Positions 8,799-16,905 of a DNA stretch of 44,247 bases are shown here, piece by piece. The stretch spans positions 1 through 44,247 of the forward strand of contig PKWU01000049.1 of assembly GCA_003132145.1 (NCBI GenBank), given 5' to 3'. Position 1 is the stretch's first letter; every line of letters starts with the position of its first letter. Under the pieces are notes generated by a model, which was not told the origin of the DNA, ran no database searches, and saw only the letters and a program-made list of their open reading frames with translations. The stretch is from Granulicella sp. GTDB lineage: Bacteria; Acidobacteriota; Terriglobia; Terriglobales; Acidobacteriaceae. The position numbers and the translations under genes were made by a program.

Positions 8799-9010
8799 GG
8801 AATATCCTTGAGTGTTCTTATATCAGATTTCCTTCATTGGATGCATCCATAACCCCCAAAGTCGCACCCCAATCCTCGCCCACACGCTCTCCATCAACCC
8901 TCACCCTGTAAGATGCTCACTTCCACCTCTGCGTCATCGGCGCAACCGGCCCTCCCCTTCAACCAGGGCACCCGCCGCTCATCGTGGATTAGCTATTCCT
9001 CATGAGCGAC

Positions 9011-9847
9011 TTACGCCGCAACGTACCGCCCAAGCTCCTTCACCATCTCGCAATGCCGTCCCAATCCAGCCAGTGCAGCATCCATCTGGTTGGAAGACTC
9101 AAACCGCAGATCGACGAAGAAGACGTACTCCCATGGCATTCCCGGAACCGGCCGCGACTCGATCTTGGTCAGGTTCACCCCCGCCCGCGCAAACTCCTCC
9201 AGAGCCACCACCAGAGTCCCTGGCTGGTGCAGCACGATGAACGCAAGGCTCGCCTTGTTCGCCCCCTCCGCCGCCTTCCATCCACTCTCCCGCACTAAAA
9301 AATGAAACCGCGTGTAGTTCTCCGCGTGGTCCTCGATCCCCGCAGCCAGCACCTCGCCGCCGTACTGCCGAGCCGCCAGCTCCGGCGCAATCCCCGCTGT
9401 GTCGCTGGCCCCCATCGCCATCACCTGCTTCACGCTTCCCGCCGTGTCATAGAAGTTCACCGCCTCGATCTCCGGATGCTCGGCAAACCATCGTCTGCAC
9501 TGCGACAGCGCCACCGGGTGCGACATCGCCCGTTTCACATCCTCCAACTTCACCCCGGGCCGCGCAATCAGGTTGTGCCGCACTCTTAGCAGGCTCTCCC
9601 GCGCGATCCGCACCGGCTCGGCAAGCAGCAGGTCGTAATGCTCCGCCACAGACCCATGCAGGCTGTTCTCGATCGGCAGCACCGCCCCATCCACCTCGCC
9701 CGCAACCACCCGCTCAAAGACCTCCGCCGACAGGTTGCAGGCGACAATCTCCACCCCGCCGCCTTCCGCGCCGCCCACATCCGCCAGCATCGCCAGCGCA
9801 GCCATGTGGCTGTTCGATCCCAGCTCGCCCTGTATCGCAATCCTCAC
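9011..9847 (-). CDS. pheA: Prephenate dehydratase
   Basis: 278 residues. It converts prephenate to phenylpyruvate in phenylalanine synthesis. The start is GTG at 9847 with a strong SD (GGAGG, seven bases away). The catalytic domain shows IQGELGSNSHMAA, GAVLPIENSLHGSVAEHYDLL, SHPVALSQC and the family TRF motif in NYTRFHFLV near residues 178-180. A C-terminal ACT domain follows, with the phenylalanine-binding ESRP motif (GVNLTKIESRP near 228). There is no chorismate mutase domain, so this is the monofunctional form. It stands alone, upstream of lon in transcriptional order with a 212-base gap. Confidence 0.96.
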   Translation of the reverse strand: MRIAIQGELGSNSHMAALAMLADVGGAEGGGVEIVACNLSAEVFERVVAGEVDGAVLPIENSLHGSVAEHYDLLLAEPVRIARESLLRVRHNLIARPGVKLEDVKRAMSHPVALSQCRRWFAEHPEIEAVNFYDTAGSVKQVMAMGASDTAGIAPELAARQYGGEVLAAGIEDHAENYTRFHFLVRESGWKAAEGANKASLAFIVLHQPGTLVVALEEFARAGVNLTKIESRPVPGMPWEYVFFVDLRFESSNQMDAALAGLGRHCEMVKELGRYVAA

Positions 9848-9972
9848 GCGCTACCCTCCAAAACCACCGTCTCTCGATCGCACTTGGCAACCTCTTCCCG
9901 GTAACTCGCAACTTATCACATGACGGCCCGCGGTTGGTCTTTCCACTCCCACGGCAGAAAACATCGCCGCGC

Positions 9973-10006
9973 AGTTCGCGGGAGAATAAAGTTCGCAGGA
10001 GAATAA
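9973..10006 (+). repeat. 17-base direct duplication carrying duplicate SD sequences
   Basis: AGTTCGCGGGAGAATAA (9973-9989) and AGTTCGCAGGAGAATAA (9990-10006) are adjacent copies with one difference. Each carries a purine SD (GGGAG or AGGAG). The second is placed correctly for the ATG at 10011 and the first is 17 bases further up. Confidence 0.75.
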
Positions 10007-10010
10007 ATCA

Positions 10011-10160
10011 ATGCTTTGGACGATCACTATCATTCTGCTCCTACTCTGGCTGGTTGGCTTCATCGGATTTCATGTCTTCGGCGCATGGATTCATCTCCTC
10101 CTCCTGCTCGCCGTCATCGTCCTCGTCTTCAACCTCATCGCAGGCCGTCGCGCACTCTAG
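10011..10160 (+). CDS. Lmo0937-like small membrane peptide
   Basis: 49 residues: MLWTITIILLLLWLVGFIGF followed by a second hydrophobic stretch AWIHLLLLLAVIVLVFNLIA and a short RRAL tail, giving two transmembrane helices. It resembles the lmo0937/YtxH-neighbour type of small stress-associated membrane proteins, which are often found beside CsbD genes. The CsbD-like gene 80 bases downstream supports this. The SD AGGAGA lies eight bases before the ATG, with a second SD in the duplicated unit. The exact role is unknown; an envelope-stress function is inferred from context only. Confidence 0.8.
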   Translation: MLWTITIILLLLWLVGFIGFHVFGAWIHLLLLLAVIVLVFNLIAGRRAL

Positions 10161-10239
10161 AAACTTATACTTCCCAGGCTGGGACCAGGACTGAAACAAA
10201 ATTTCAAACCCATCCACAGAAAACCACAGGAGCACCTCC

Positions 10240-10581
10240 ATGAATCGTGATACTGCAGCAGGAAAGTTCGACCAGCTAAAAGGCAAGGCAAAGCAGTCTG
10301 TCGGCGAAGCTCTCGGCAACGACAAGCTTGCCAACTCAGGCGCCGTAGATCAGGTCAAAGGCGCAGCAAAAGAGGCCTGGGGAAACACAAAAGACGCCGT
10401 CCACGCGGTCGCCGGCGAAGCCCACGCATGTTGCTCCACAAAGCATAGCGAAGCCAAACAGAACGCCGCCGATCGAGCCCACGACGTTCGCGAAAAAATC
10501 ACATCAACCGCGCAGAACGTCAAGAACGCAGTCAGCGACAAGGCCGAAGCCATCCAGCGTGAGCACAAGCACACGGCATAA
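10240..10581 (+). CDS. CsbD-like stress protein
   Basis: 113 residues, hydrophilic and helical. The N-terminal half has the CsbD signature: DTAAGKFDQLKGKAKQSVGE and VDQVKGAAKEAWGNTKDAV. The C-terminal half is an additional Ala/Lys-rich helical region (EKITSTAQNVKNAVSDKAEA) like LEA or apolipoprotein-type repeats. CsbD proteins are general-stress proteins of unknown biochemistry. Two adjacent cysteines (HACCSTKH) near residues 64-65 are unusual for the family. It probably forms a unit with the small membrane peptide upstream and is followed by strong hairpins. Confidence 0.9.
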   Translation: MNRDTAAGKFDQLKGKAKQSVGEALGNDKLANSGAVDQVKGAAKEAWGNTKDAVHAVAGEAHACCSTKHSEAKQNAADRAHDVREKITSTAQNVKNAVSDKAEAIQREHKHTA

Positions 10582-10605
10582 TTGAACGCCGTTATCCCGG
10601 CCGGA

Positions 10606-10632
10606 GCGACGGACGGGTTCATCGTCCGTCGC
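10606..10632 (+). repeat. Perfect 10-bp hairpin after csbD
   Basis: GCGACGGACG (10606-10615) pairs with CGTCCGTCGC (10623-10632) around loop GGTTCAT. The preceding GCCGTTATCCCGGCCGGAG resembles GCCGTTATTCCGGCGAAGC at 23861, so this may be a further repeat type. Confidence 0.6.
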
Positions 10633-10675
10633 GTAGTGGACGCCCCCCCGCATTTGCTCTTGCATCCCTTCTCCA

Positions 10676-10710
10676 AAGAGGGTTCGCCCCGCGCGGACCC
10701 TCTTATTTGT
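10676..10710. terminator. Bidirectional terminator hairpin between csbD and the UbiA-type gene
   Basis: AAGAGGGT (10676-10683) pairs with ACCCTCTT (10697-10704) over a GC-rich loop, followed by ATTTGT on +. The UbiA-type stop codon (10703-10705) lies in the right arm, so the hairpin can serve both convergent genes. Confidence 0.6.
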
Positions 10711-11566
10711 GCAGCACGTCCGCCGCAAAGAACCCGAAGAACACCACCGAGATCACCCCATTCAGCGTAAAGAATGCCGCATTCATCCGACGCAGATCGC
10801 GTGGCGAAACAATGCTGTGCTCGTATATCAATAGCGCCGCTACCACTGCAACGCCCGCCCAGGCCAGCCCGCCCAGCGCGAACAGCCGCACCAGCCACAC
10901 CAGCAGCCCCACCATTCCCACGTGCATCGCGCGCGCCAGCCAGAACGCACGCGTCAGCCCGTAGGCCTGCGGCACGCTCTTCAGCCCCGCCGCGCGATCA
11001 AACTCGAAGTCCTGGCACGCGTACAGCACGTCGAAGCCGCCAACCCACAGCAGCACCGCCGCCGTCAGCACCGTGATCCGCCAATCCAGCGCGCCGCGCA
11101 CCGCAATCCACGCCGCCGACGGCGCAATCCCCAGCGCCAGCCCCAGCACCAGGTGCGACCACCGCGTCACGCGCTTCATAGTGCTATACGCCAGCAGAAC
11201 CGCCAGAGTAGGCAATGCCAACTCCAGCGTCAGCCGGTTCAGCATCGCTGCGCCCAGCACGAATAACGCCGCCGACAGCACAACAAATCCCGCAACGAAT
11301 CCCGCACTCAACTTCCCCGCCGGCAGAGCGCGCATCTTCGTCCGCGGATTCGCCGCATCCAGCCGCGCGTCCACCAGCCGGTTGAACGCCATCGCCGCCG
11401 ACCGCGCAGACACCATGCACAGCACAATCCACCCCAGCACCGCGGGCCGCGGCCAGCCCCGCGCCGCCAGAACCGCCCCGGTCAGCGCAAACGGCAGCGC
11501 AAAGACCGAGTGCTCCCATTTGATCGTCTCCAGCGTCAGCCGCGCGCTCTTCCACAAATTTCCCAT
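10703..11566 (-). CDS. UbiA-type polyprenyltransferase
   Basis: 287 residues, integral membrane protein with about eight hydrophobic segments. The two Asp-rich motifs of the UbiA superfamily are present: NRLVDARLDAANPRTKMRAL near residue 62, and DFEFDRAAGLKSVPQAYG near 186, which bind Mg2+-diphosphate of the prenyl donor. The family attaches a polyprenyl chain to an aromatic acceptor. In bacteria of this kind 4-hydroxybenzoate-type or menaquinone-type acceptors are both possible, and no quinone gene is adjacent to decide it. The start ATG at 11566 has only a weak SD. The 3' end overlaps a bidirectional terminator hairpin. Confidence 0.9.
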   Translation of the reverse strand: MGNLWKSARLTLETIKWEHSVFALPFALTGAVLAARGWPRPAVLGWIVLCMVSARSAAMAFNRLVDARLDAANPRTKMRALPAGKLSAGFVAGFVVLSAALFVLGAAMLNRLTLELALPTLAVLLAYSTMKRVTRWSHLVLGLALGIAPSAAWIAVRGALDWRITVLTAAVLLWVGGFDVLYACQDFEFDRAAGLKSVPQAYGLTRAFWLARAMHVGMVGLLVWLVRLFALGGLAWAGVAVVAALLIYEHSIVSPRDLRRMNAAFFTLNGVISVVFFGFFAADVLHK

Positions 11567-11643
11567 CGCTCTATCTTATCGAGTGAGACCGCTACGCCGT
11601 CCTGTACCGTAAGTCGTCAATCTGGAGAAGATCCCCTGAAGCC

Positions 11644-11689
11644 GTCATTCTGGCCTGAGCAAAGTCGAAGGCCAGAATCTCCGTATTTG
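11644..11689 (+). repeat. Type C hairpin element
   Basis: GTCATTCTGGCCTGAGCAAA, then GTCGAAGGCCAGAATCTCC and GTATTTG. ATTCTGGCC pairs with GGCCAGAAT. Near-identical copies lie at 23079 and 23891. It lies between the 3' end of tamB and the 5' end of the UbiA-type gene. Confidence 0.8.
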
Positions 11690-11746
11690 TCTTTCGGTCC
11701 CGCTTCCACCTGTTGGAAAACGCCTCAAACACTCAGCAAAAATGCC

Positions 11747-14700
11747 CTACTTATACCGCTTGCGGATCTTGAACACCATGCTGTAGACGCCCGACTCATC
11801 GCGCGTCACCACAATCGACTCGTTGGGCGTCAGATCGTACTGCGCCTGCAACAGTTGCTGCGCGGTGTAGTTCACATTCGTCGCATAGGTCACCGACAGT
11901 TGCCGCGACACCTGCTGCTGCACCGTAATCCGCGCCGCCGAGTTCCCCAGCGTCCCCACAAACGCCGGATCGATCTTCACGCTGCCCCCGCCGAACAACT
12001 TGCCGACCCGGTTGCTCACCGTCTCGTTCAGCGCGCCCCCCAGCAGTGCGCTGTTGGTGGAGTTCGTCCCCGCATCCACCTCCTGCTCCTGGTAGAGCTG
12101 TGCCTCCTCCTGCGTCCTGCCCAGCGCCAGCAGAGCGAAGATGTCCGCCTCGCTCAGCGGCGGGTCGGAGCGGTACGCCGCCTTCAGGTTGCTCATCGTG
12201 CCTTGCAGCCCCACCGTAATGTCATAGCTCTCCACCCGCGCCGTGGCATTCACATCGATCATCGGGTCGATGCGCACCGGGTTGCTAAAGTAGATATTTC
12301 CGCGCTGCAACTCGTACTTCGTCCCGGCAAACGTCGCGCTCCCATCCGTAATCTGGATCCGTCCCAGAATCGCAGGTTCGGCCACCGTACCGCGCAGTGT
12401 CAAATCGACCGAACCCGCCAGCTTGGCATACGAGTTCTGGAAGTCCAGTTGCTGCGAGCTGGTCACATGCACGTCCAGTTGGATCTTGTTCGACGCGTCG
12501 TTCGGGTTCGGCGGCGAACTCACTCCTCCCGCCGCCGCGAACGACGCGAAGTCCACCTCCGGCCCCACGCCAAACCGCGTCACCAACACATTCCCGCTCA
12601 ACAGCAAACTCTCCGGGCCGCCCTGCAACCGCAGGCTCGTGTTCCCCGTCGCGCTCAACCCTGCCAGCCGCACGCGCACCACATCGCCCGTAGCCGTCAG
12701 ATCGGCATAGATCCCGTCTCGGTAGGTCAGGAAGCCACCGATCTTCAACTGCCCGCCGCCCGTCATCGCGGTCAGGTTCTCCACCTCCAGCCGGTCCTCG
12801 TTGAACACCAGCGTCCCGTTCAGCGAACTCAGCCCATTGGGAATCCCTTCCATCGCCGCGTTTACCTGGTCGAACTTCACTCGGCCGGTCAGCGATGGCT
12901 TTCCCGTCCGCCCGCCCGCCGCCACCGTAAACTCAACCTTCCCGCTCGATAGAATGTCCGGGTCGAACGTATGCGCAATCGCGAGGCTCACGCTTCCGCT
13001 CGCCCTCACATCCATCCGCCCGCCTGCGGGGTCGGTCGAGCCGAACGCCTGCACCGTCCCGCTCGCCTGTATGTTTGTGTCTTCGCCAACAATATGCACC
13101 CGCTCCAGCGTCGCCATTCCATTCTTCAGACTCACGCGCAATGGTTCCGCGGCCTTCAACTCCACCCCTTGCAGCTTCACATCGAAGTCACTCAACTCAG
13201 CCGCGCCGCTCAGTTTCACAGGCGTCTTCAGCGGCCCGCTCACCGTCACCACCCCTGCAATCGACGACTGCGCCTTGATCTTCCCCGGCGGCAACAACGC
13301 CAGCGCAGTCCCCACGTCGAACCCCGAAAACGCCAGTTTCGCCTGCGTCTCGTAATCCCTCGTCAGCCGCGTCTCCCCCGCCCCATCGACTTTCGCCCCC
13401 ACCAGCGTCGACTGCACCGCATAGAATAGCTCGCTTCCCTCGCTATGCGCCTGGGCCGCAATCTCGCCCAGCGGCTTGCCGTCGAGCGTAACCCGAGTCA
13501 GCTTCGCCGTCGCCTTCAACCCCGGCTGCTCCATCGTCCCATTCGCGTCCGCCACCAGCGTCAGCGTTCCATCTGCGTCAGGGCTTGCCTTGGCAAAAGT
13601 CCGGAACTTCGACAGCACCAGCCCGTCACCCTCAACGTGCCCATGCAGCCGCTCCGACCGCAGATCGTATCCGCCTTCGCCCGCGATCCGCGCTCCATGC
13701 ATCATCAACACAGCATTTCTTGCGTCAATCTCCTGCCCACGCACCGCAAGCTCCGCCACCGCGGAGTCGTACGGCTCTCCATACGCCACGCCGCGCAGCA
13801 GCGTAATCTTCCCCGTCCCATCCATATCGCCCACGGTTCCCCGCACTGTCGCGTTCGCCGCCAGCTTCCCTGTCACCTCAATCTTCTTCTGTTCGCCGGC
13901 CATTTGCAGCACGTCCGCGGCCTCCGCGTTGGCCAGCCGCACCGTCGCATCGACGCTCGTCCCCTCGTCCCACACGTAATCCAGCGCGTCCTTGCGACTC
14001 GCCGTACCCTTGCGCAAGATCATCTTGCGCGGCCGCAAGCTCCCCGCCACATTCAGCACCGCGCCCCCACGCGTGATCGTCGAGTTGGCAATCGCCAGCC
14101 CCCCGTCGTACGAGTACTCCGCATCCCCCACCACCGAATCCACCACCGTGTCCGTCCCCAACCCCAGTGCCGAACCCAGCTTCACCTCGATCTGCGAGCC
14201 CTGCACGTGCCCCTTCACATCCAGGTCGTCCGCCCGCCCCATCGCTGTCCCGTGAAACGTCATCCCCCCATGCAGCGTCAGCGGAATCGCCGCCGTCCCC
14301 TTCCTGCCGTTCTCCTCAAAGCCCAGCGTATGCAGCAACTGATCGAACTCGCCCAGATCGCGAATCGTCGTATCCACCTTCAGGTTCGTCAGCGGATCGC
14401 CATCCTCAACCCCCAGAACCCCCGTTGCCTCGGTCGTTGAACCCAGCGTCTGCAACGACGTGTGCCGGATGTTGACGGTCTCATGCTTGCCCTCGTAGCG
14501 CGCATCCGCCACGCCACTCACGGGAACATTGTTCAGCGCTCCCGTGCGCGCCACCCCGGTCGGCTGAAAGACAAGCTGTCCGTCGACCGTCACCGTCTCA
14601 CCAACGTTCACCGGCTGTCCGACCCACTCCACCTTCACCGGCCCGGTCACCGCCGTATCGAAGCCCAGGTCGCCGTAGTCCCCGGTCTCCGTAACCTCCA

Positions 14701-16063
14701 TAATCGTGCGCAGCGGAAGCCGCGTCACCGTCGAGGTCAGGGTCGCGCGCGCCGCACCACCCAGCCAGTCGGCAAATCGCAGCTCGCCCGCGGCGCTCCC
14801 GCCTCCCGGCAGAAACCCTTCCATCTCCGTCAGCAGCAACTCACTCGGCGTAATGTGGACTCGCGCTGAACCGTCCACATCGTGCAGGATCACGTACTCG
14901 TTCACGAATCCCGCCTTGTGCAGCTTCGCGTTGCCCACCAACAAGTAGCCCGACTTGCACTCCGGATCGACCGCTGCCTGAGCCGCTCCCATCTTTCCTG
15001 AATTTCCGGCCCGCCGTCCCAGCCAGAACCGCGGCTTTGCCTGCGGGCCCACTGGCCTCACCGCACAGCTGTGCCCGTTCATCGCAAGATCGACCGAGCC
15101 CCCCGTGAACCCCTCCACATCCGTCAGAACCGTCACCTGCTTCAGCTCCAGCGTCCCATTCACCGCGCCCTGCCACTGCGGCTCGGCAAAGTGCGTCAGC
15201 GTCCCCGTCGCGTGCAGCACAGACGTCGCGCCCGAATCGAACTCCAGCCCTTTCAGCTCCACCGCATCGCGTCCCAGCTCCGCATCCAGGTGCAGTCTCG
15301 ACTCCGCCTCGGGCTGTGCCTCCGCCTTGGTCCGCAGCTCGCTCAGTTCCAGCGCAATCCCGTAGCGGTCAGTCGCCCGCAGATAACGCACCTCCGCGTC
15401 CAGATCGCGCGCCGCCACATCGAACGGAATCGCGCGGTCGTTCACCAGCGCCACCCCATCCACCAGCGAGACATCCTTCGCGCGCAGGTCCAGCAGTGTG
15501 TCCGCCACCGGCTCCTTGCTCACCTTGGGATGTTTCGGCGTAGGTACGTTCGTCTTGCCATCCTTGTCCACCATCAGGTGCAGTTGCGGCCTCTCCACCA
15601 GCAGCAGCTTCAGCCCCACATGCGACCGCAACCCCGCTCCGGTCGCGTGCGAGAAGAAGCTTGAAATCCCCACCCGCACCTCGACCTTCTCCGCCGAAAG
15701 GTACGGCGCCTCGCCCGGGCCCTCCGTCCCATGGATCACCAGCCCGTCCACCTCGATCTTCAGCCGCCACAGGCTGAACCGGACGCCGCGCAGCTCCACC
15801 CGTCCGCCGGTCGCGTCCTCCAGCACCGACACAATCTCCCGCCCCACGAGCCGCTGAAAGTACGCCGTCGCCGTAACCCAGGTAATCCCGCCCACCAGCA
15901 GAATCGCCAACGCCAGAGCGCCTCCGAAGCCCCACGAACCCGCCCGCGTCACATGCCACGCAAAGCTCCGCCGCCGCTTCACCGGCAACATCTTCTCCCC
16001 GCCCGCCTGCTCGCCGGCCGGATTCGGCTTCTCGCCATTGGCCTGCTTCTCGTCCGCGCTCAT
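11747..16063 (-). CDS. tamB: TamB-like translocation and assembly protein
   Basis: 1438 residues from the ATG at 16063. This start has a strong SD (AGGAG, six bases away) and overlaps the stop of the SurA-like gene as ATGA, which indicates translational coupling. The frame stays open 120 codons further up but only as a shadow of that gene. A short cytosolic tail is followed by one transmembrane anchor (near residues 45-65), an AsmA-like N-terminus (GGRVELRGVRFSLWRLKIEV) and a long beta-rich repetitive body. The DUF490/TamB C-terminal domain follows (ADIFALLALGRTQEEAQ, then DPAFVGTLGNSAARITVQQQ). TamB forms an inner-to-outer-membrane bridge for outer-membrane protein or lipid transport. Third gene of an Omp85-SurA-TamB operon. 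Confidence 0.93.
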   Translation of the reverse strand: MSADEKQANGEKPNPAGEQAGGEKMLPVKRRRSFAWHVTRAGSWGFGGALALAILLVGGITWVTATAYFQRLVGREIVSVLEDATGGRVELRGVRFSLWRLKIEVDGLVIHGTEGPGEAPYLSAEKVEVRVGISSFFSHATGAGLRSHVGLKLLLVERPQLHLMVDKDGKTNVPTPKHPKVSKEPVADTLLDLRAKDVSLVDGVALVNDRAIPFDVAARDLDAEVRYLRATDRYGIALELSELRTKAEAQPEAESRLHLDAELGRDAVELKGLEFDSGATSVLHATGTLTHFAEPQWQGAVNGTLELKQVTVLTDVEGFTGGSVDLAMNGHSCAVRPVGPQAKPRFWLGRRAGNSGKMGAAQAAVDPECKSGYLLVGNAKLHKAGFVNEYVILHDVDGSARVHITPSELLLTEMEGFLPGGGSAAGELRFADWLGGAARATLTSTVTRLPLRTIMEVTETGDYGDLGFDTAVTGPVKVEWVGQPVNVGETVTVDGQLVFQPTGVARTGALNNVPVSGVADARYEGKHETVNIRHTSLQTLGSTTEATGVLGVEDGDPLTNLKVDTTIRDLGEFDQLLHTLGFEENGRKGTAAIPLTLHGGMTFHGTAMGRADDLDVKGHVQGSQIEVKLGSALGLGTDTVVDSVVGDAEYSYDGGLAIANSTITRGGAVLNVAGSLRPRKMILRKGTASRKDALDYVWDEGTSVDATVRLANAEAADVLQMAGEQKKIEVTGKLAANATVRGTVGDMDGTGKITLLRGVAYGEPYDSAVAELAVRGQEIDARNAVLMMHGARIAGEGGYDLRSERLHGHVEGDGLVLSKFRTFAKASPDADGTLTLVADANGTMEQPGLKATAKLTRVTLDGKPLGEIAAQAHSEGSELFYAVQSTLVGAKVDGAGETRLTRDYETQAKLAFSGFDVGTALALLPPGKIKAQSSIAGVVTVSGPLKTPVKLSGAAELSDFDVKLQGVELKAAEPLRVSLKNGMATLERVHIVGEDTNIQASGTVQAFGSTDPAGGRMDVRASGSVSLAIAHTFDPDILSSGKVEFTVAAGGRTGKPSLTGRVKFDQVNAAMEGIPNGLSSLNGTLVFNEDRLEVENLTAMTGGGQLKIGGFLTYRDGIYADLTATGDVVRVRLAGLSATGNTSLRLQGGPESLLLSGNVLVTRFGVGPEVDFASFAAAGGVSSPPNPNDASNKIQLDVHVTSSQQLDFQNSYAKLAGSVDLTLRGTVAEPAILGRIQITDGSATFAGTKYELQRGNIYFSNPVRIDPMIDVNATARVESYDITVGLQGTMSNLKAAYRSDPPLSEADIFALLALGRTQEEAQLYQEQEVDAGTNSTNSALLGGALNETVSNRVGKLFGGGSVKIDPAFVGTLGNSAARITVQQQVSRQLSVTYATNVNYTAQQLLQAQYDLTPNESIVVTRDESGVYSMVFKIRKRYK

Positions 16064-16902
16064 GGCAACTCCTCTCCCGGCTTCACAATCTTCACGCTGC
16101 CCTCCGCGCGCAGCGATGTCAGCCAGTCGTCCAGCAGCTTGTCCACCTGCCGCTGCAACAGGATCTCCTGAATGCGGTCCGCAATCGCCGCCTCCACCGG
16201 TGGCGCCACCTTCTCCTTCTCGTACGCCGGAACCAGCGTCTCCTTGTAGTACGCATCCATCTCCGCCTGCGAGATGCGGATCCCCATGCGGAAGCGCGCC
16301 TCGATAAACCGCAGCACCTCCATGCGCTGCCGCCAGCGCTCCTTCAGCTCCTCCACCGTAAAGCCCTGCGCCGCGACAAATTTTTCCCAGCCCGCATTCG
16401 TCTCGCAGCCATACGCCGCGCACTGGGGAATGTTCTTGCGCAGCACGCCCAGCTCCGCATCCACCTGCGCATCCGTGATCGGCGGCTGCGGCTGCAACCG
16501 CATCTGCTGCAAGATTAAATCGCGGTCGATCAGCCGCTCGATCAGCTCCTTCCGCGTCGCCGTAGTCTGCCCACCAAGCGGCTGAAACGCCGCCATGCGG
16601 GCCTCCTCGTCCAGATCGCTCTCCAGAATTAAATCCTCATTCACCACCGCAACCACGCGGTCCAGCGCAACCCGCTCCCCCGCGCTCGCCGCATTTGCAT
16701 TAACTGACCCCTGTTCCCTGTTCCCTGTTCCCTGCTGCGCTGTTCCCTGTTCCCTGTTCCCTGTCCGCTGCCCTGCTGTTCCCCGCCCCACGCAAGCCAC
16801 TCCACACAGCATCGCAATCGCCAACACAGACGCCAGCGCAGCTAGCCCTGGCCGGCCCGCTGCCACCATCGCTCTGCCCGATCTATCTCCCATAGCGCTC
16901 AT
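16060..16902 (-). CDS. SurA N-terminal-domain periplasmic chaperone without a PPIase domain
   Basis: 280 residues. A hydrophobic signal-like segment (LAALASVLAIAMLCGVACVG, possible lipobox at GVAC) is followed by a low-complexity stretch encoded by a heptamer array (GNREQGTAQQGTGNREQG). A SurA_N-type region follows: LDRVVAVVNEDLILESDLDE, LIERLIDRDLILQQM and ITDAQVDAELGVLRKN, with a helical C-terminus (IADRIQEILLQRQVDKLLDDW). No parvulin domain is seen, so chaperone rather than isomerase function is inferred. Its start is three bases after the Omp85 gene stop and its stop overlaps the tamB start. ATG at 16893 is an alternative start. Neither start has a clear SD, which suggests coupling to the gene above. 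Confidence 0.85.
   Translation of the reverse strand: MSAMGDRSGRAMVAAGRPGLAALASVLAIAMLCGVACVGRGTAGQRTGNREQGTAQQGTGNREQGSVNANAASAGERVALDRVVAVVNEDLILESDLDEEARMAAFQPLGGQTTATRKELIERLIDRDLILQQMRLQPQPPITDAQVDAELGVLRKNIPQCAAYGCETNAGWEKFVAAQGFTVEELKERWRQRMEVLRFIEARFRMGIRISQAEMDAYYKETLVPAYEKEKVAPPVEAAIADRIQEILLQRQVDKLLDDWLTSLRAEGSVKIVKPGEELP
16711..16781 (+). repeat. Heptanucleotide array (CTGTTCC) inside the SurA-like gene
   Basis: Runs of three CTGTTCC units occur twice, separated by CTGCTGCG and followed by degenerate units. It encodes the linker between the signal peptide and SurA domain as repeated GNREQGT-type peptides. It is in frame, because slippage by three units keeps the frame. Confidence 0.8.
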
Positions 16903-16905
16903 ACG

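Noticed and set aside
6456..8852. Very long open frame opposite to lon (and similar ones opposite to the ppiD-like gene and the VWA gene)
   Set aside because: These antisense frames are rich in Arg, His, Pro and Leu, without domains or SD. They follow from GC-rich third positions of the real genes.
8912..9004. 30-codon frame MLTSTSASSAQPALPFNQGT... upstream of lon on +
   Set aside because: No gene follows it on +, there is no SD, and the aromatic content is low. It may be chance or a gene remnant.
16064..16423. 120-codon upstream extension of the tamB frame
   Set aside because: It overlaps the SurA-like gene completely, lacks family sequence, and the ATG at 16063 has a strong SD and an ATGA overlap.
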